The translations under genes were made by a program, and so were the position numbers. Positions 50,655 through 61,428 of a DNA stretch of 64,000 bases are shown here, in pieces; the stretch's first letter is position 1; every line of letters starts with the position of its first letter. A model generated the notes under the pieces. It had not been told where the DNA came from. It ran no database searches and worked only from the letters and a program-made list of their open reading frames with translations. Source of the stretch: Chrysogorgia sp. JL179-B06 (lineage: Eukaryota > Cnidaria > Anthozoa > Scleralcyonacea > Chrysogorgiidae); NCBI GenBank assembly GCA_035772405.1, contig JAYKKM010000474.1, forward strand, positions 811,501 through 875,500, in the 5' to 3' direction.

Positions 50655-51645
50655 ACTAGGGAATATCAGTCATTCAGCCATAAGATGGCGTCGAAGTAAG
50701 AGCTCCATGATGGAAATTTCTATGATTAATTCAAAATGTATGTTTATTTCAATAAACATTACTTCAAATAAAAATAAGACAGTTTTTCCAAAAACTGTTT
50801 ATTTTTATTTTCAAAAAACATTACAAGTCTTCAATTAAAAATATGGAATTGGATGGTACACGTAAGTATAAATCACATCGGGTGAGGTATGATGGTTATG
50901 TATAATATAATTTTTTGTATTTTTTTTCAAAACAAGGTGCGTGTATATCAGTATATATATCACAGTGTGAACGATGATTTGTCTAAGTGCTGGCACGGAT
51001 GCTATATGGGGTTGAAAGCAATGATGGACAAGGAACAGGATATTTTAGTCGTATAATTTCGTGTTCCAAATAATTGATGATCAGTGGGGGAAGTTTGTCC
51101 AGAAACCAAACATGTTTAAAGTAAAACTGTTTCACTTTCGACATGTTTGGTTTCTCGGTGAACTTTTCCGCACTGATCATCAGTTGTTTGAAACACTAAA
51201 TTCTACGACTAAAACATCCTGTTTCTTGTTCGTCAATGCTTTCAACCCCGTATAGCAAATGACGTCAGTACTTGCTTAACACTATTCACCTTGAATGACC
51301 TTCAATCTCTCTGGTCGTTCAACTCAGGATTATCAAAAAACTGGTCGTACAACAACACGACCCAAGTGATATATATACTCTTGACCGCGACCACCTTATT
51401 TTTGAATAATTTTAATACAAAAAACCTCTTGTATACGACCAGGTGCATATCCCCCCTGATATGATGACTGGTCGTTCTTTACAGGGTGACCACACCTTAA
51501 AAATACGACACCCCCCCTGGAAATACGGGATTGTGCTGTGCTCTGATTGGTCCATTCAAATCATTCTTGATTCTGATTGGCTTAGAGCTCGGTTCCAATC
51601 CCAAACACATTGATATATATATATATATATATATATATTACTACT
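50655..51645 (-). repeat. Polinton right terminal inverted repeat, with nested insertion
   Basis: Inverted counterpart of 20,470-21,062. The inner landmark is GAATATCAGTCATTCAGCCATAAGATGGC near 50,660; the outer 240 bp are nearly identical to the left TIR. It is about 400 bp longer mainly because of a foldback element at 50,976-51,280. Confidence 0.9.
50976..51280. mobile_element. Foldback element inside the right TIR
   Basis: CTATATGGGGTTGAAAGCA at the left mirrors TGCTTTCAACCCCGTATAG at the right; inner arms also pair (CCAAACATGTTTAAAG / CGACATGTTTGG). Absent from the left TIR, so it inserted after the two TIRs existed. Confidence 0.8.
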
Positions 51646-51650
51646 ACTGT
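51646..51650. repeat. Target-site duplication, right
   Basis: ACTGT directly after ATTACTACT; partner of 20,465-20,469. The copia coding sequence resumes here. Confidence 0.7.
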
Positions 51651-52905
51651 GCCCAAAACTCCTGAGCAGAATGGCGTTGCTGAACGACTCAACAGGACAC
51701 TTATTGAGGCTGTTCGAGCTATGCTAGCTCAAGCTAACCTAGCTCAGAAATTTTGGTTTGAAGCACTCGCAACTGCTGTGTATCTGCATAATCGAAGCCC
51801 AACGAAAGGGGTAGCCAACATGACTCCGTTTGAAGCGTGGACTAGCGTGAAACCGGATGTCAAACACCTGCGAAGCTTTGGATGTACTGTGCATGCGCAT
51901 ATTCCAAAGGATGAGAGAAAGAAGCTTGATCCAAAAGCAAAGAAATGTGTACTTCTTGGCTATGGAACAGAAATCAAGGGATATCGTTTGTATGATCCTC
52001 AGAGTTCGAGAGTTATTTACAGTCGCGATGTTAAATTCAATGAAAGAGAATTTGGCATTCAGAAGGAGCTTCGAGAGAATGAAATTCGGGCTGATGAACT
52101 TGTAACTCTCGAACTGTCAGATGACAATGATGTCGAGGATGATCAAGCAGTTAATGTCGAGGTTAATGAGCAGCTACCAGCGCGGGAAAGGCGTGCACCG
52201 GATCGTCTCGGTGAGTGGGTAACTATCGCTAGTGAAGATGTTGTTGAGCCAACAACAGTAAGTGAAGCATTGGGTGGTCCTTATGCAGAACAATGGCGTG
52301 AAGCCATGCAACAAGAAATTGATTCACTTCAAGAGCATGATGTGTATGAGCTCACTGAGCTGCCCAAAGGACGGAGAGCAGTTGGAAGCAAGTGGGTATA
52401 CAAGGTGAAACATAATGCTGATGGCTCAATTGAGAGACATAAAGCTAGACTTGTTGCTCAAGGATTTTCTCAGAGACATGGGGTGGATTACGATGAGACA
52501 TTCTCCCCAGTTGTGCGTTTTGAGTCGATACGGACAGTTGTAGCATTGTCTGTTCAGAAAGGGTTAAAGTTGCATCAAATGGATGTAACTGCTGCTTTTC
52601 TGAATGGAGAGTTAGAGGATGAAGTGTATATAAAACAGCCTGAAGGTTTCGAAGTTAAAGGGAAGGAGCATCTAGTTTGTAAGCTGAGCAAGAGCTTGTA
52701 TATGGCTTAAAGCAATAATCTAGATGCTGGAATTCGATTTTGGATGAGCATTTGAAGTCAATCGGTCTTACACAAATGGAAAGTGATCCTTCTATTTACG
52801 TGAAAGAAGAGGACGGTGATGTTTTTATTGTTGCGATTCATGTCGATGACATTATCCTTGCTGGTAAAACGGATGAAGAGATCGCTAAAGTTAAAGAAGG
52901 TGCAG
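51651..52905 (+). pseudogene. Ty1/copia pol, right part (integrase end, reverse transcriptase), truncated
   Basis: Resumes the integrase with PEQNGVAERLNRTL (catalytic Glu) and YLHNRSPTKG, then the C-terminal YDPQSSRVIYSRDVKFNE. The reverse transcriptase follows: GSKWVYKVKHNADGS, HKARLVAQGF, LHQMDVTAAFLNGELEDEVY. Small indels near 52,700-52,730 break the frame; VDDIILAG of the palm is in the next frame. The element ends around 52,905, where PLE-like sequence begins; RNase H and the 3' LTR are missing. Confidence 0.9.
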
Positions 52906-53302
52906 CTAAGTGTTGTGATTGCTGTAATAACTTTCTTATTACCGGTAGCACTTTTCGTTCAGCCAATACTGGGAAAGTTTACAAGATCAGGAAATCCCTT
53001 TCATGTAGTTCGGCTAATGTGGTATATCTCGCAGAATGTGTGGCTTGTGGTTTGCAGGGGATAGGTTCTACTGTCAATTTTAAGAGCCGACTTGCAAATT
53101 ACAAATCGCACATAAAGCATATAAACGTAGAACTTGCAGTACTGTCAATCACTTTTTGGACTGTCATGGTGTTGATCATTCGGCATTAAAATTTATGTTG
53201 ATTGGTCAGAGGCATAACAGTCTTAGAGAACGCCAGAATTTTTGGATTGGTGCTTTGTTGACCAATCGGGGAGGTCTTAACTGTGATCATGATTTTGTAC
53301 AA
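52906..53302 (+). pseudogene. PLE-type GIY-YIG fragment joined to copia
   Basis: CCDCCNNFLITGSTFRSANT, then LSCSSANVVYLAECVACGLQ and GIGSTVNFKSRLANYKSHIK: zinc-pair plus a degenerate GIY-YIG (IGST instead of IGxT after a Y). After a frame change near 53,180, FMLIGQRHNSLRERQNFWIG continues to a stop near 53,302. A different PLE lineage from the 14.6-kb copies. CTGACGAAGG...CAGTCGAAAA at about 53,436 stands where a hammerhead core would be. Confidence 0.65.
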
Positions 53303-53572
53303 CAATAGTTTTCTTTACACTGTTTAGTACTATTGTTGGTATTTGTTCTATTCACGCATAATTATTTATTAGTTAGTTTAATTTATTCAATATTATGTTT
53401 ATATATAAATAAACTTTAGATTGTATTTCATTTTCTGACGAAGGTTGTCACATGCAGTCGAAAATTTATTTATTAAATTGGTTTATACAGTAGTTGGTTT
53501 TGGGTCGTGGCCTGTTATTTTGTAATCTATAGATGTTGAATTGGCCGAGGCGGGTTTTGCTCTTTGTCGTAT

Positions 53573-53900
<328 letters not shown>

Positions 53901-53976
53901 ACAATGCGTAAGCGGCAATGGTTCATCCTGTAGAGCGCTCAATATGACCTAAAGGTCATAGAGCGATATCTAACTA

Positions 53977-54127
53977 CAGACGGTACCGTTTCGGCCTTTT
54001 GGGCCTCATCAGTGTAGTGCTGATGAGCAGGATGAAGATGACTGCTATTTACAGTCACCCTTGATGCACACAAAATGTGGGACATCAAAAACCATGCCAG
54101 AGCGCTCAAACTGCAAGCAGTGAGCGT
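53977..54127 (-). ncRNA. Hammerhead-bearing unit, copy 2
   Basis: Same core boxes at 54,006-54,012 and 53,988-53,992 (complement). Head-to-tail with copy 1 at a 231-bp period; the intervening 75 bp (CAATGCGTAAGCGGCAATGG...) would complete a monomer. Compatible with a retrozyme-like unit or tandem PLE ends. Confidence 0.7.
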
Positions 54128-54590
<463 letters not shown>

Positions 54591-54689
54591 ACAAGTTCGA
54601 AAAGATATATGAGTAGAGTGCTCGATACCGAGGTAGAGCGGAATAGTAAAATAAAAAGACAAACTTGAGTAACTTCATTTGAATTTTAA

Positions 54690-54745
54690 TCACTACAGAT
54701 CTGTTTCGTATGGCAAGCGTAGCTTACCACACTCATCAGGTGATT
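54690..54745 (-). ncRNA. Hammerhead motif of a minus-strand PLE
   Basis: CTGATGA (complement of 54,733-54,739), a long stem II (GTGTGG pairing CCATAC) and GAAAC (complement of 54,703-54,707). It lies downstream of the minus-strand GIY-YIG remnant at 54,870-55,215, the standard PLE position. Confidence 0.7.
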
Positions 54746-54869
54746 TTCGCATGTGATGTTAATGCCTGGGAAACTTGAATATATTACACGGGTGACGTCA
54801 TTACGATAATATGCGGTTTAGGTTTACAGAGTTATGAATAATTAAAAAATTGAAAAAATTGAAATCTGG

Positions 54870-55240
54870 TAGGTTATTTGTTACATAGCAAGTGTTTTTT
54901 TGTGTGTCTACATGTCGATATAAGTTCGTTTCTAGTGTTCAGTGAGCATAGTTCTGGATGGCAAATTATAATGTATTTTTCATAAAGGCATAGGTTGCAT
55001 CTTTTTGTTTTGTTGGAATAGGGCCTGCATCGTTTAATTATTTTCCATCTGACTGAGTATCGGACATCTGAATCCTTTAAGGTCCAAATGTACTTACTCA
55101 GTTCAGTAGCATGTTTGTGTTGCTGATTTCTGAAGGAGCTGGTGTGGTTGTTGAGTCTGGTCTTGAATGTGCCCTCAGTGAGTCCGACGTAGGTTTTTTC
55201 TTCACCACTGTCTTCTCTTTTTACTGTAGCTCAGCCATAA
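54870..55240 (-). pseudogene. PLE GIY-YIG remnant, inverted copy of 55.7-56.06 kb
   Basis: Minus-strand sequence is nearly identical to 55,700-56,060: the region encoding KTYVGLTEGTFKTRLNNHTS and the Cys-rich tail, with deletions. Together with the next copy it forms a head-to-head inverted pair. Confidence 0.8.
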
Positions 55241-55329
55241 ATTAACAGAAGGCGGTCTAACATTTCTTCTGACATAACAGTCGTTTGATACAACAATTCC
55301 CCCGTACCAATAAGCCCTCAAAAGAAGCG

Positions 55330-56057
55330 GATACGACTACAACCTAAATTTCAAACCACAACCACCAAACCCAAAGCGCACGAGATGTAGAAACGTGATA
55401 TGGTTTAACCCGCCCTTCAACGCCAACGTAGCCACCAACATCGGTCACAAATTCCTACGGACGGTAGACGAATGCTTCCCACTGAACCACCCTCTTCGCA
55501 AGATATTTAACAAGAACACCCTGAAGTTAAGTTATAGCTGCACGCCTAACATGAAAAACATTATTTCAACGCACAATAAGTCTTTACTTAATAAAGAATT
55601 GTCCAAAACCAATGCAACTCCAACTAAAGATTGTAACTGCAGCCAAAAAGAAAACTGCCCACTCTCTGGGAAATGCCAAACCGTAGGAATAGTTTACCAA
55701 GCTACAGTAAAAAGAGAGGACAGCGGTGAAGAAAAAACCTACGTCGGACTCACTGAGGGCACATTCAAGACCAGACTCAACAACCACACCAGCTCCTTCA
55801 GAAATCAGCAACACAAACATGCTACTGAACTGAGTAAGTACATTTGGACCTTAAAGGATTCAGATGTCCGATACTCAGTCAGATTGAAAATAATTAAACG
55901 ATGCAGGCCCTATTCCAACAAAACAAAAAGATGCAACCTATGCCTTTATGAAAAATACATTATAATTTGCCATCCAGAACTATGCTCACTGAACACTAGA
56001 AACGAACTTATATCGACATGTAGACACAGAAAAAAACACTTGCTATGTAACAAATAA
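55330..56057 (+). pseudogene. PLE 3' coding region: connector + GIY-YIG
   Basis: The frame is open before the Met at 55,395 (KRTRCRNVIWFNPPFNANVA). Then LRKIFNKNTLKLSYSCTPNM, a Cys cluster (DCNCSQKENCPLSGKC), the GIY-YIG core EKTYVGLTEGTFKTRLNNH, a KRCNLCLYEKY pair and a stop at 56,057. Same layout as the 14.6-17.5-kb PLE but a distinct lineage. The RT is missing. Interrupted eight bases after the stop by the second PolB element. Confidence 0.8.
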
Positions 56058-56064
56058 CCTACCA

Positions 56065-56195
56065 AGTAGTAGTAAAAGGCCGATTCTAACTCACCCCCCA
56101 GGTAAATCCACTAAGTGGGCGTGGTCAAAAACTTTAACCACGCCCACTTAGTGGATTTACCTGATGTGAGTTAGAATAGGCCTTTTACTACTACT
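56065..56195. repeat. Palindromic left terminus of the second element
   Basis: AGTAGTAGTAAAAGGCC...TCTAACTCA and its inverted copy TGAGTTAGA...GGCCTTTTACTACTACT enclose GGTAAATCCACTAAGTGGGC and its complement: about 131 bp that would fold into one hairpin. Followed by four CAAGGT repeats. Confidence 0.8.
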
Positions 56196-56260
56196 GTCAA
56201 GGTCAAGGTCAAGGTCAAGTTCCAAGAATTATCTCAAAAATAATTCCAAGAATTCCTTAA

Positions 56261-56443
56261 AAAAAGGGGCGTGGCCGAGACGTCTTAAAAAAGGGCGTGG
56301 CAGAGATACCTTAAAAAGGGGCGTGGCCGAGACGTCTTAAAAAGGGCGTGGTCGAAACGTCTTAGAAAAGGGCGTGGTCGAAATGCCTTGAATAAGGGCG
56401 TGACCAAATTTTTTAAATCGGGGCGTGGTCGAGTTAGACTCCA
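56261..56443. repeat. Tandem repeat, about 26 bp, with GGGCGTGG box
   Basis: Seven imperfect units of the type AAAAGGGGCGTGGCCGAGAC then GTCTT. Each holds GGGCGTG, similar to an SP/KLF-type GC box, also present in the terminal palindrome. Lies between the terminus and the end of PolB. Confidence 0.8.
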
Positions 56444-56570
56444 AAAATAATTTCAAATATTGTTGCGCGGTGTGGTTTACGTTCTGTAGTAACGACATGC
56501 AGTCAGACTTGGCTTGGTGGGTTCGGGTGGAGGTTCGAGTCAGACGGGTCCTTGTGGTGGCTCGTGTCCC

Positions 56571-59129
56571 CTATTCCGCGATGAGGTAATGTCCGATCGC
56601 CAAAGTGTTCACCTTGTCGGGTAGGATGCGTCGCTTGTCGTCATTACTACTTAGTGCTATCTTGTTGACCGTCTCTGTGTAAATTTCGTGTTTCCTACTT
56701 CTAAAAGTATTCATACTTCTCATCTGTGACTCTCCGGAGAGCAAGCACTCTTTATAGTCTTCAAATGTTATTGATTTGTTTACAACTCCTTTCTTCACCC
56801 CCTTACATTTCTTCTTCTCTGAGTTGTTAGTCTTACATGCGTACAGCTTGGCTCTTAAACCAACAAACTCTAAGATTTGTTCTCCATTATTCTCATCCTT
56901 GAATAGACCTATAACCTTTTCGTTCAAACCTGTCGGGATACAGGAGGGGTGGTCCTTAGAGTAACCAGAGGTGTCGAACCTCTCGCTAACGTCGTTAGAG
57001 ATGTCTTTGTAAAAGTCATCGGTGCGTATCTCATACATTAGACTGTCAGTGTCAGTGAACAATAACTTAGCAGCATCCCCATATTTAGGCTTAATGTATT
57101 CGTAGTGAAACTCGTACATTACAGTCTTACTCAAATCTAAGATACTCATCCCAAGGTATACAGGTTTGTAGAATTTCACTTTCGTTCTCTTCATCTGTAC
57201 TGCTATTAGGTTCTCGCTAAAGATTGTGCGATGGCTATAATTTGGTTTTGAAACTAACTTGTTCATTTTCTTTTCGTTCGTCACTATCTTGATGTCTACC
57301 CTATTCCTAACATTTTCCATAGTTTTTCCAAAAACTGAGTTGTTCATTGACTTAAAGAAATCTTTATCGAAACTGTTCGTAGCCTTTATTCTTAGTTGTG
57401 TGTTAAGATCTATGTACTTCTTCATCCAATCTCCCTCTCTGAAAGTAATCCCTCTGTGAATTTTCGTTAGCTTCATTCCATGTTTAAGATACAGCTTAAG
57501 ATTCTTACGATGAATAACATACTTGTTCTTGTTCATCAAGTTAGGGGCTAGCTTTTCCACTCCGTTAATTATCAACCTCTCTGGGGCTAGAGGATAGTCG
57601 TTATGAGCATCGTGAAGTTCCTTAGGATATTCTAGGTCAACTTCTAGAATACAGGGTGTGTTCTTCCAGTTCTTTAGTTGTACACTGTTCATCCACTTGA
57701 AATCTCCCATAGGTAGTTTCACACTCATAGCACGTCCGTAGAGGTTGTTTGCGTCAAGGTATGGTAAGTATACACTAGGTTTGGTAGGGTCGTGTTTTGC
57801 TTGTGGTTCTGACTCTGGTGTTTTTGTGTACCCCATATGTTTGTTATTGGCTTGGGCGTGTCTTTTTGTAATGGTGGACACTCCTCCTCTGATGCCTCTC
57901 TCTATCATAAACAACATGTCAATGTCGGTCAATAATTCTAGTTCTACCTCTGTTATTTTTAGTAGTGCGTCCCATGACAGTCCTGGAGATGTGTAGTACC
58001 ATGCAGGGTCTAGTCCATAATTTTTCATGCAAACAGACCTGAAGTTCTCGAACACATCCTCCAACAACATCACGTCTGTCAACAGGTAAAGGTCGTGGTA
58101 ATCCTTCATGGTCTTCATTCCAAAGTTTTTCCAAACTTTTTGGGCATGCTCATAGTCCTCGTCGCTGATGTCGGTGTCAGTCAGTCTCGAGTAGAACTCC
58201 TCTATAGGAGGCAGCTTCTCCTCTTTTAGTCTCTCTATCTTGTCCATGTACTCGTATGGGTAGACACCTTTCTTGGAAACTAGCTCGAAATATTTGTCTT
58301 TTTCGAACTGTTTTCTTGTGGCTACTAACTGATCGTTAGACAAGTTCTTTGCTAGTCTATCTAGACTAGAAGCCATGAACTTAAAACTGTCTAAGAATCT
58401 AATTTCTCTGGTGATAGGTTTTTCTTTACCAGTCTTATCGGTGTAGTGGTCCACCACAATGTTTTTACTGAAGGAGATGTATTTCTCCTCGTTACATGGA
58501 ATGCAGTTCACGTCTCCACCTAGGCTTTTGATAAACAAGTGAGCGTCGTATCCAGACAAGTTGTGGAAAATAACAGGAACAAATTTTGGTAATTTGTATT
58601 TTAGATTACACGACGTGTGTGCAGCTCCTCTGAATTTTCCTGTCATGTGACAATGGTCTCTGACTTTGAAGTCTTTAGGGTTGGTAAAAGTTTTTTCACA
58701 AAGCCAGCACTTTGTACTATTTTTAAAGTTTTCCGTCTCCTCAGAGCTTAGGTTCATTGGTATCGTCACCTTGAATCTCTCGTACGCTCTACACACGGCT
58801 TTCTCTATCTCTTCTACGAACGACTTGGCCAGGTCGTCTTCCATGTCATCTTTACCTTTTTCTGGCATTACAGTTTTAATACTATTAACGTCTGAACAGT
58901 ATTCGTCGTGCTTTTCTAGTGACTTAGTATTCTTGAAGCTATTTAGACATCTATAACAATAGTGAATCTCATGTTGGTGGTTGTTATTCTTACTTGACAT
59001 GAGTCTACTCATATTCTTAATCCAGACGTAGTGAGATGTAGTCTCGTTCTTGATGTAAAGCAAGTTAATGGTGTCTCTAGAGTTTTCCTTGGATAGTAAG
59101 AGGGTACACCTCACCCTCATCGTAACCAA
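56571..59129 (-). pseudogene. Family B DNA polymerase with EndoVII-like finger, main part
   Basis: 852 codons from a non-ATG opening. Order: a Cys pair (CYRCLNSF...H..YC), an EndoVII/HNH-like treble clef (CWLCEKTF...VRDHCHMTGKFRGAAH.SCN), Exo II FHNLSGYDAHLFIKSL, Exo III YLLTDVMLLEDVF, motif A LDANNLYGRAM, motif B MNNSVFGKTMENVRNRV, motif C LLFTDTDSLMYEI and a Lys-rich TPR2-side tail. This is the polymerase type common as an orphan in aquatic invertebrate genomes. Its N-terminal part lies in the overlapping frame 59,077-60,060, so the gene is split by one frame change. Confidence 0.85.
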
Positions 59130-60060
59130 ATACGTTTATTTCTATCTTGTTATTTTTTGAAAATTTCTGGATGTCCTCTAGTGGTGTAGGAAACCTAACC
59201 TTGGTCCAGTTGTAATTTGTCGAAGCTTCTTTGAGTTTCTTACTTAGTCTTTCTTGGTTTTTCTCTTCAAGTGACATTTTAGCAACAGTTACAGACCACT
59301 TGAAGCACATGTTGTCCATTTTGTTTTTAACGTTTACGATGGCTTTTTTGTAAACTAGTGCTTGTGGTGTAGGAATGTGGGAGCTCCCAGACATTGGTGT
59401 GTACTTGTCGATATGAATACTTAGTCTCACAACACGAAGAAGTCTCCAGTTACTTCCTCTAGTGAAGTATGTAGAGAAGCTCTCTAACATTTTCTCAACC
59501 ATCTCGTTGTACATCTCTTCAGAGTTTGTGCCAGGTAGTATAATCTTTGTGAGAGTGTGAAAATGTGCCTCAGCTTCAACCTCTTCGTCGTTCGCTGTGC
59601 GAACCATCACACAATCCAGAATTAATTTGGTTTTAATTCCTTTTTTCGTCTGTTTATTCCAAAGGTCTAACACAGCAACTTTTGATTGTTCTAGGAACAC
59701 CTTTGGTTCTGTGTTTGTCCCAGCGTTAATCTCAAAGTTATTTGAGAAACCTCTAAGTGAGGTCTCACTCTTTTGTGGTATAGTTTCTCTAAATATAGAG
59801 TCTATCTTTTCTTTGAACAAGTTAAAAGCACTTGTTGTATGTTTCTTAATGGGTTCTGGTATGTGGTCTACGATCCACTTGTTCCATTGACCCATCTTCT
59901 TTTCGAGAGACTCCTTGAATAAAGTCATACGCTCTCTCACACTTCTTCTTGGTGTAGGAGGTGCAGGTGTAGGTGTTATTATAGGTTCTTCGAGTCCGTG
60001 TGGAATTGGTTTATCCATTATGTTTTCAGGACGTGTCGTTTTTTCCGTCCTACTTGACAT
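59077..60060 (-). pseudogene. N-terminal part of the same PolB gene
   Basis: ATG at 60,060. A Thr/Pro-rich start (EEPIITPTPAPPTPRRSVRE), a helical region, then DNMCFKWSVTVAKMSLEEKN and TPLEDIQKFSKNNKIEINVF with GYDEGEVYPL, the conserved N-terminal block of this polymerase family that normally continues without a gap into the finger/exonuclease region. The frame stops after 327 codons, overlapping the downstream frame by 53 bp. A single-base difference near 59,090-59,100 would account for it. Whether this is decay, programmed shifting or sequencing error is open. Confidence 0.75.
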
Positions 60061-60152
60061 GTTATGTTTATATACTATAGGATATGTTTTATTTCTTTAG
60101 ACCCTTTCTAAAAAGAGTCGTTTTTACAATTTACTATACTAGTACAATGTAA

Positions 60153-60332
60153 TCACACTTCCGAATTTCTCAAATGCTTTTTGGTCTTCAGGTGTTTATA
60201 TTTAGAGGTCACGTGGTATGGCCTATCGCACGTCTCACACACCCATTTGTGAGTGTTCATCCACTCTTTAGTTTGCGCTCTGGCTGCTCTTAAAGCTTCT
60301 TCTTTGGTTTGGTAAATTCTAGGTCTTCCCAT
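60153..60332 (-). CDS. Small C2H2 zinc-finger protein, 59 aa
   Basis: MGRPRIYQTKEEALRAARAQ, a basic-helix start, then CETCDRPYHVTSKYKHLKTK ending KKH: a C-X2-C-X12-H-X5-H finger of the U1/matrin type. Such short proteins often accompany this PolB type, as I recall. Probably binds nucleic acid. Confidence 0.6.
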   Translation of the reverse strand: MGRPRIYQTKEEALRAARAQTKEWMNTHKWVCETCDRPYHVTSKYKHLKTKKHLRNSEV

Positions 60333-60350
60333 TATATAATACTAAATGTT

Positions 60351-60974
60351 TTATTTCTCTAGACCTTTTCTGATCCACTCGTTGTAGTATGGATCTCCTC
60401 TCCCGTCCCAACCTAGATCCTTGTACACTACGCTATACAGGTTGTGCTCGAATCGCACCTTGACCTTACCAGGTTTGAGGTCGTTAAGACTACCTCTCAA
60501 CTCTATACCTCTTCTAGAGCATATTCTTATGACATAGAAAATATATTTCGATATATTCTTGACAATCAGTTTGTTTCTTTTAAGAGACCATATTATCTCT
60601 ACAAAATCACTGATCACTATTGGTATGTCACTCTCACTAACTAGTCCAGTCACCATTCTCTCTAACCACTTACTGTAACTATGAGCCGATTTCCTGCACA
60701 TCCAAATGTTAGGTACAAAGTTTCTCACGCGTCCGTAGGTAGTCTCTCCACACTTGTTACAACTAAATATACCATCTTCGATTTGGGTTCTGTGGTTACT
60801 ACACTCGTAACAGTATGTGGTGTCGTTCCACTTTTTTGGTTTTGCGTCCCTACTTCCGTTCTTGATCTCGTCCAATGTGTACCCTAATGTAGTACCACTC
60901 CACTTTTTTGACGTCTCAATCTCGTCCAACGTATACCCAGCGTAGAACATTCTCATTGTGCGTTCGTCAACCAT
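60351..60974 (-). CDS. VLTF3-like late transcription factor homologue, 207 aa
   Basis: Two GYTLDEI repeats at the N-terminus (residues 12-40), then a zinc ribbon YCYECSNHRTQIEDGIFSCN with KCGETTYG, followed by YSKWLERMVTGLVSESDIPI and helices like those after the ribbon in poxvirus VLTF3-like proteins (Y...H/Y..WL...G.....IP). Those proteins act in late viral transcription in large DNA viruses. Assignment rests on pattern and spacing only. Confidence 0.55.
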   Translation of the reverse strand: MVDERTMRMFYAGYTLDEIETSKKWSGTTLGYTLDEIKNGSRDAKPKKWNDTTYCYECSNHRTQIEDGIFSCNKCGETTYGRVRNFVPNIWMCRKSAHSYSKWLERMVTGLVSESDIPIVISDFVEIIWSLKRNKLIVKNISKYIFYVIRICSRRGIELRGSLNDLKPGKVKVRFEHNLYSVVYKDLGWDGRGDPYYNEWIRKGLEK

Positions 60975-61031
60975 CTAAGTTACTATACTATATGTATATT
61001 TAGACTATAGTGTGGTAACTTAAGTGTCGCT

Positions 61032-61325
61032 CTAGAGTGCGTAATAGTTAGGTAACTTGTAATCTCTACTGAATGTCTTCCCATTGTGCTGTGTCGTCAT
61101 GATCTGTCTTAATCGATCTCGAGTGTCTGACAATAGTAGTCTCAACTCTTTGGTCTCGTTTACCTGGATAATAAGGTTCTTACAGAGTACCATCAACGCT
61201 TCGTTGTGTTTCTTCTGGTTCTCGAAAAGTATCTTCAATACGTTATGTGTATTTGTCTCCAGTGCGTCATGTTTAAGCTTCTCGTCTGCTTCCATCGCTA
61301 TCTCCTTCAAAGTTCTAGCACTCAT
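61032..61325 (-). CDS. Small coiled-coil protein, 97 aa
   Basis: MSARTLKEIAMEADEKLKHD; heptad-like helices through residue 75 (ETKELRLLLSDTRDRLRQIM), then a basic tail. Same strand as its neighbours. Unknown structural or accessory role. Confidence 0.5.
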   Translation of the reverse strand: MSARTLKEIAMEADEKLKHDALETNTHNVLKILFENQKKHNEALMVLCKNLIIQVNETKELRLLLSDTRDRLRQIMTTQHNGKTFSRDYKLPNYYAL

Positions 61326-61428
61326 AACTATAGTGCCACATGTATAGTTACGTTTAGATCACTCTGTACACCAAGTACCCAACGGGTAACCCGACAGCTC
61401 CGACGAATATCGTTTGGTATTATTGGGA

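Larger units (their letters stand above)
20470..51645. mobile_element. Polinton/Maverick-type element, 31.2 kb
   Basis: Bounded by inverted AGTAGTAAT(AT)n...CAATGTGTTTGGG termini and a 5-bp target duplication inside copia integrase. It carries the diagnostic set: rve integrase, protein-primed PolB, adenain-type protease, A32/FtsK-type ATPase, double-jelly-roll major capsid protein and penton-like protein. Base composition is far more AT-rich than the host flanks. It is dense with genes on both strands, with a structural core at 29-41 kb and accessory genes on both flanks. Many core genes are frameshifted, the major capsid gene is not. Confidence 0.93.
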
